Assembly: GCF_008933605.1 (NCBI RefSeq)
Contig: NZ_WBUS01000019.1
Coordinates: 1 to 35,744, forward strand
Length of the DNA stretch: 35,744 nucleotides
Direction of reading: 5' to 3'
DNA from: Albidovulum sp.
GTDB taxonomy: Bacteria > Pseudomonadota > Alphaproteobacteria > Rhodobacterales > Rhodobacteraceae
The notes beneath the pieces were generated by a model that saw only the letters and a list, made by a program, of their open reading frames with translations, was not told where the DNA came from and ran no database searches. Shown here in pieces: positions 31,956 to 35,744 of the stretch (position 1 is the stretch's first letter; each line of letters begins with the position of its first letter). A program made the position numbers and the translations under genes.

Positions 31956-32963
31956 ATGCTGAAGACAGTAGTGACCGCAGCGGTCCTTGCCACCGGCATG
32001 GCCGTCGCGGCCTCGGCGCAGGACATGGTGTTCACCAGTTGGGGCGGCACCACCCAAGACGCGCAGGCTGCGGCCTGGGCCGCGCCCTTCACCGAAAAGA
32101 CCGGCATCAATGTCCGTCAGGACGGGCCGACGGACTATGGCAAGCTCAAGGCGATGGTCGACAGCGGTAATGTCGACTGGGACGTGGTCGATGTCGAATA
32201 CGATTTCGCCATTGCCGCGGCGGAGATGGGGCTTCTGGAACCGATCGACTTCGGCGTCGTGGACCGCGCCGCGATCGACCCGCGCTTCGTCACCGACAAC
32301 GCGGTCGGCAGCTTCTACTATTCCTTCGTGATCGGCTACAACAAGGACGCGCTTCAGGGCGAGCCCGCAAGCTGGGCTGATGTGTTCGATACCGCGAAGT
32401 TCCCCGGCAAGCGGAGCTTCTACAAATGGTCGGCACCCGGCGTTCTGGAAGCTGCCCTTCTGGCAGATGGCGTCGCCCCCGACGCGCTCTATCCGCTGGA
32501 CCTCGACCGCGCCTTCGCCAAGCTCGACACGATCAAGGCCGACATCATCTGGTGGGGCGGCGGCGCGGAATCGCAGCAGCTTCTCGCCTCGGGAGAGGCG
32601 CCGATCGGCAGCTTCTGGAACGGCCGGATCTTTGCGATCCAGCAGGAAGGCGGCAATGTCGGCATTTCGTGGAACCAGAACCTGACCGCCGCCGATGTGC
32701 TGGTGGTGCCGAAGGGAGCCAAGAACAAGGATGCCGCGATGAAGTTCCTGGCCGAGGCCACCAGCGCCACCGGCCAGGCGAAGCTGGCCGCGGCCACGGG
32801 CTACGCGCCGATCAACGTGAATTCGAAGGCCGAGATGGACCCCGCCGTGGTGGCGGAGTTGCCCGATGCCCATGTCGAGTCGCAGATCAACCTCGACATG
32901 GCCTACTGGGCCAAGAACAGGGATGAAATCGCCAAGCGGTGGTACGACTGGCAGGCGAAGTGA
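31956..32963 (+). CDS. ABC transporter substrate-binding protein (spermidine/putrescine type)
   Basis: This 335-aa periplasmic protein has a signal peptide (LKTVVTAAVLATGMAVAASAQ) and the PotD/PotF-like start MVFTSWGGTTQDAQAAAWAAPFTEKTGINV, followed by DYGKLKAMVDSGNVDWDVVDVE and ADIIWWGGGAESQQLLASGEAPIGSFWNGR. This group binds polyamines or other small cations; the tryptophan-rich WWGGGAESQ segment could form a cation-pi cage suiting quaternary amines (inference). GGGAGGAAAG precedes the ATG. A strong hairpin follows before the permease gene, as often found after binding-protein genes. Confidence 0.92.
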   Translation: MLKTVVTAAVLATGMAVAASAQDMVFTSWGGTTQDAQAAAWAAPFTEKTGINVRQDGPTDYGKLKAMVDSGNVDWDVVDVEYDFAIAAAEMGLLEPIDFGVVDRAAIDPRFVTDNAVGSFYYSFVIGYNKDALQGEPASWADVFDTAKFPGKRSFYKWSAPGVLEAALLADGVAPDALYPLDLDRAFAKLDTIKADIIWWGGGAESQQLLASGEAPIGSFWNGRIFAIQQEGGNVGISWNQNLTAADVLVVPKGAKNKDAAMKFLAEATSATGQAKLAAATGYAPINVNSKAEMDPAVVAELPDAHVESQINLDMAYWAKNRDEIAKRWYDWQAK

Positions 32964-32974
32964 CGCCTTCGTCC

Positions 32975-33001
32975 GCCGGCGGGCCGTTCGGGCCCGCCGG
33001 C
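32975..33001 (+). terminator. Strong intercistronic hairpin after the binding-protein gene
   Basis: GCCGGCGGGCC and GGCCCGCCGGC form a perfect 11-bp stem with a 5-base loop, 11 bases after the stop. Lacking a T-run, it probably protects the binding-protein message and lowers permease expression rather than ending the operon. Confidence 0.6.
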
Positions 33002-33036
33002 ACCCCTCGTCATCCAAACCAGCGACGGTGACCTGC

Positions 33037-33873
33037 ATGGCCACAGAAGCTACATCGCCGCGGCGCCGCTGGCGCGGCCTTGGCCCGGCCGTCCCGGCGC
33101 TGGCGCTGCTTGCCCTGTTCTTCGTGATCCCTGTGGTCAGCCTGCTGCTGCGATCGATTCTCGAGCCGCAGTTCGGCTTGCAGAACTATGCCGAACTGTT
33201 CGCGACCTCGACCTATGCGCGGGTCTTCTACAACACGTTTCTGGTCGCATCGGTGGTCACAGCCGTTTCGCTGGCCCTGGGCTATCCGGTGGCCTGGCTT
33301 CTGGCGATCATGCCGCCGGGCCGCGCCAATCTGGTACTGGCCATCATACTCGTCTCGATGTGGACCAACCTTCTGGCGCGCACCTATGCCTGGATGGTGC
33401 TCCTGCAACGCACCGGCGTCATCAATACCACGCTGATGAAACTCGGGCTGATCGACGAGCCGCTGGCTCTGGTCAAGAACCTGACCGGCGTCACCATCGG
33501 GATGACGTACATCATGCTGCCCTTCATCATCCTGCCGCTCTACGCCAGCATCCGGACGCTTGACCCGGCCATATTGCAGGCCGCGTCCCTGTGCGGCGCG
33601 GGGCGCTGGCAGGCGTTCCGGCGGGTGCTCTTGCCGCTGTCGGCGCCGGGGGCAGCGGCGGGGGGGCTGATGGTCTTCGTCATGTCGCTGGGCTATTTCG
33701 TCACCCCCGCGCTCTTGGGTGGCGCCTCGCACATGATGCTGGCCGAGATGATCGCGCAACTGGTGCAGTCGCTCCTCAACTGGGGGCTGGGTTCGGCGGC
33801 CGCCTTCGTGCTGCTGACGGTGACACTGGCGCTTTACTCGGTGCAGATCCGGTTCTTCGGGGGGATGCGCTGA
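33037..33873 (+). CDS. ABC transporter permease 1 (PotB-like)
   Basis: This 278-aa inner-membrane protein has about six membrane segments and the permease EAA-like loop LQAASLCGAGRWQAFRRVLLPLSAPG at about residues 183-208, which contacts the ATPase. The N-terminus (RGLGPAVPALALLALFFVIPVVSLLLRSI) and LLARTYAWMVLLQRTGVIN are typical of the spermidine/putrescine PotB group. Its stop overlaps the start of the second permease (TGATG). Confidence 0.93.
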   Translation: MATEATSPRRRWRGLGPAVPALALLALFFVIPVVSLLLRSILEPQFGLQNYAELFATSTYARVFYNTFLVASVVTAVSLALGYPVAWLLAIMPPGRANLVLAIILVSMWTNLLARTYAWMVLLQRTGVINTTLMKLGLIDEPLALVKNLTGVTIGMTYIMLPFIILPLYASIRTLDPAILQAASLCGAGRWQAFRRVLLPLSAPGAAAGGLMVFVMSLGYFVTPALLGGASHMMLAEMIAQLVQSLLNWGLGSAAAFVLLTVTLALYSVQIRFFGGMR

Positions 33874-34673
33874 TGCTGCTCACCTATCACCGGCTCGGCG
33901 GGCTTGGCATCGCGCTCTGGGCGATCACGATTGGGGTCTGCCTTTTCCTTCTGGTCCCGATCATCTTCATTGCCGCGCTATCCTTCGGGTCGTCGCGGTG
34001 GCTGGCGTTTCCGCCGCCGGCCTGGACACTCCGATGGTATCAGGAACTTGCGGCCGATCCGCGCTGGCTCGAGGCGGCGCTGACCAGCGCGAAGGTGGGC
34101 CTGCTGTCGGCGGCGCTGGCGGTGTTGCTTGGCCTGATGGCCAGTTTCGCGCTGGTGCGCGGCCGCTTCCGCGGGCGCAACTTCCTCAAGGCGTTGTTCC
34201 TGACGCCGATGGTGCTGCCGGTAATCGTCTTTGCGGTGGCGATCTATGCGCTGTTCCTCCGCGTGGGCCTGAACGGCACCCTCGTCGGCTTCGTGCTGGC
34301 CCATACGGTGCTGGCCTTTCCCTTCGCGGTGATCCCGATCGTCAATTCGCTGGAAGGCTTCGACAAGTCGATCGAGGATGCCGCGGTCCTCTGCGGCGCC
34401 TCGCCCCTGCAGGCGAAGCTGAAGATCACGCTGCCGGCCATCCGCATCGGACTTTTCTCGGCCGCCGTATTCGCCTTCCTGATTTCCTGGGACGAGGTGG
34501 TGGTGGCGATCTTCATGGCCAGCCCCGACCTGCAGACCCTGCCGGTACGCATTTGGGGGGCGCTCAGGCAGGATCTGACGCCGGTGATCGCGGCTGCCTC
34601 CACCATTCTCGTGGCCTTCACATTGCTCGTGATGGCTGCTGTGGCGCTTCTGAGGAGACGGATTTCGAGATGA
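33873..34673 (+). CDS. ABC transporter permease 2 (PotC-like)
   Basis: This 266-aa inner-membrane protein has about six membrane segments and the EAA loop IEDAAVLCGASPLQAKLKITLPAIRIG. PTW-like FPPPAWTLRWYQELAADPRWLEAALTSAKVGL near the N-terminus is typical of PotC/YdcV-type partners. It overlaps both neighbours (TGATG upstream, ATGA downstream), so permeases and ATPase are translationally coupled. Confidence 0.93.
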   Translation: MLLTYHRLGGLGIALWAITIGVCLFLLVPIIFIAALSFGSSRWLAFPPPAWTLRWYQELAADPRWLEAALTSAKVGLLSAALAVLLGLMASFALVRGRFRGRNFLKALFLTPMVLPVIVFAVAIYALFLRVGLNGTLVGFVLAHTVLAFPFAVIPIVNSLEGFDKSIEDAAVLCGASPLQAKLKITLPAIRIGLFSAAVFAFLISWDEVVVAIFMASPDLQTLPVRIWGALRQDLTPVIAAASTILVAFTLLVMAAVALLRRRISR

Positions 34674-35716
34674 CCCCGGCCTTCCTTTCCATCCGCAGCC
34701 TTCGCCAGACCTATGGGAGCGTCGTCGCCGTCGACGATGTCTCGCTGGAAATCCCGGAGGGCGAATTCCTGACCTTCCTCGGCCCCTCAGGGTCAGGTAA
34801 GTCGACCACGCTCTATGCACTGGCGGGCTTCAACGAACCGACCTCGGGCGACATCCTCCTGCGCGGCGGCTCGATCCTTGCGACGCCTTCGCACAAGCGC
34901 AACATCGGTATGGTCTTCCAGCGTTACACGCTGTTCCCGCATCTGAACGTGAGGGAAAACGTCGGCTTTCCGCTCAGGGTACGCGGACGGCCCGAGCGCG
35001 AGGTCGCCCGGCGAGTGGACACGATGCTGGCGCTGGTTCGGCTCGATGGCTACGGCGACCGGATGCCGGGCCACCTGTCCGGCGGCCAGCAGCAGCGCGT
35101 GGCACTCGCCCGCGCGCTGGCATATGACCCGCCGGTGCTGCTGATGGACGAGCCGCTCTCGGCGCTCGACAAAAAGCTGCGCGAGGAGATCCAGATCGAG
35201 ATCCGCCGCATCCACCGCGAAACCGGGGTGACGATCCTGTATGTCACCCATGATCAGGAGGAGGCGCTGCGCCTGTCGGACCGTATCGCGGTGTTCAACC
35301 GTGGCAGGATCGAGCAGGTGGGCAGCGGGCGTGACCTCTATCACAACCCCGCCACCCGCTTCGTTGCCAGCTTCATCGGCCATCCGCCGATGAGCCTCAT
35401 CACGGCCATGGGCGACGGCACCTGGCTTAGGCTTGGTGACGGCACGCCGCTGGCCGCCTCCACGCACAAAGGCGCCGTTCTGGCCGGTGCCCGGCCGGAA
35501 GCTGTGGTTCTGGACGCGGGAGGGGCATCATTTGTCCCGCTTCACCGGGAAGATCTTGGCTCGCATGTCGTCCAGTTCTTCCGTCTGCCCGATGGTCAGA
35601 CGGTGGCCGTGCAGTCTCCGGCCGGGCGTCCGGTGCCTGCCGATGCTGGTCTCGGCATTCCCGAGCACGCCCTGCATCTCTTCGACGCCGAAGCCGGCGC
35701 TCGTCTTGTCTCCTGA
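34670..35716 (+). CDS. ABC transporter ATPase (PotA-like)
   Basis: This 348-aa protein has Walker A GPSGSGKST at residues 38-46, the Q-loop in MVFQRYTLFPHLNVREN, signature LSGGQQQRVALARALA, Walker B VLLMDEPLSALD and the switch His in YVTHDQEEAL. A TOBE-type C-terminal domain follows from about residue 270, normal for the PotA/polyamine and betaine-type importers. It drives uptake through the two preceding permeases. Another gene may start directly downstream at the window edge. Confidence 0.94.
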   Translation: MTPAFLSIRSLRQTYGSVVAVDDVSLEIPEGEFLTFLGPSGSGKSTTLYALAGFNEPTSGDILLRGGSILATPSHKRNIGMVFQRYTLFPHLNVRENVGFPLRVRGRPEREVARRVDTMLALVRLDGYGDRMPGHLSGGQQQRVALARALAYDPPVLLMDEPLSALDKKLREEIQIEIRRIHRETGVTILYVTHDQEEALRLSDRIAVFNRGRIEQVGSGRDLYHNPATRFVASFIGHPPMSLITAMGDGTWLRLGDGTPLAASTHKGAVLAGARPEAVVLDAGGASFVPLHREDLGSHVVQFFRLPDGQTVAVQSPAGRPVPADAGLGIPEHALHLFDAEAGARLVS

Positions 35717-35732
35717 CCGAAAGGACATTTCG

Positions 35733-35744
35733 TTGTTGAACTAC
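35733..35744 (+). other. Possible start of a further gene, cut by the window edge
   Basis: AAAGGA lies 7 bases before tandem TTG codons (35733, 35736), 16 bases after the ATPase stop. A coupled gene could begin here with a TTG start, but only four codons are visible. Confidence 0.2.

Noticed and set aside
1..35744. CRISPR array, insertion sequence or prophage
   Set aside because: No spaced short direct repeats, transposase, integrase or phage structural genes were seen on either strand.

Overview
This is a high-GC chromosomal (or large-plasmid) window. Its gene content points to an alphaproteobacterium, most likely a Rhodobacterales/roseobacter-type organism: LysR-controlled catabolic operons, polyamine-type and NCS1-type uptake systems, a BetA-like GMC oxidoreductase, an MttB-family protein, NnrS with DUF2249, and Mrp-DUF971. 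That assignment is inference from family content; there is no rRNA or tRNA to anchor it.

Layout. (1) 1-719, minus: the end of a molybdenum-hydroxylase operon (FAD subunit, then [2Fe-2S] subunit), followed by a GcvA-like LysR gene. (2) 1.97-5.9 kb, plus: a small unknown protein, an AraC regulator, a 4-TM/DUF3703 fusion, a YtkA-like exported protein and a diheme MauG/CcpA-type peroxidase, closed by back-to-back hairpins at 5.9-6.06 kb. (3) 6.08-8.98 kb, minus: a four-gene unit, in transcription order a DUF1127-like peptide, a tandem-GNAT protein, a PAPS sulfotransferase and an exported protein. (4) 9.1-11.0 kb, minus: two overlapping flavin-nucleotide (PNPOx-like) genes, the second fused to GAF and a C-terminal DNA-binding-like domain. 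(5) 11.2-13.3 kb: a CadC-type winged-helix/TolB-like/TPR regulator divergent from a small exported protein. (6) 13.98-21.84 kb: a LysR gene divergent from a seven-gene catabolic operon (ureohydrolase, two SDRs, CE4-type deacetylase/imidase-like hydrolase, 54-aa membrane protein, NCS1 permease, BetA-like GMC oxidoreductase). (7) 22.76-27.83 kb: a nitric-oxide/Fe-S module around a shared control region at 24.42-24.46 kb. Leftward are DUF2249, a tiny ORF and NnrS. Rightward are a GltD-like remnant, an NsrR-like Rrf2 regulator, Mrp-DUF971 and an Nfu protein with an extra C-terminal domain. (8) 28.37-35.72 kb: an MttB-family methyltransferase, a convergent MarR gene, an enamidase-like amidohydrolase and a complete spermidine/putrescine-type ABC transporter, with three related palindromes in front of the three plus-strand transcription units.

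The most system-like regions are (6) and (8). Each has its own regulator, importer and an unusual enzyme set, but in neither can the substrate be read from sequence alone. Region (6) looks like uptake and breakdown of a guanidino- or amide-bearing polar alcohol. Region (8) looks like uptake and breakdown of a quaternary or N-methylated, possibly N-heterocyclic compound. Region (7) is best read as NO-responsive Fe-S cluster maintenance. Non-coding stretches at 13.3-13.98, 21.85-22.76 and 27.83-28.37 kb hold degenerate dispersed repeats and hairpins but no gene I can support.
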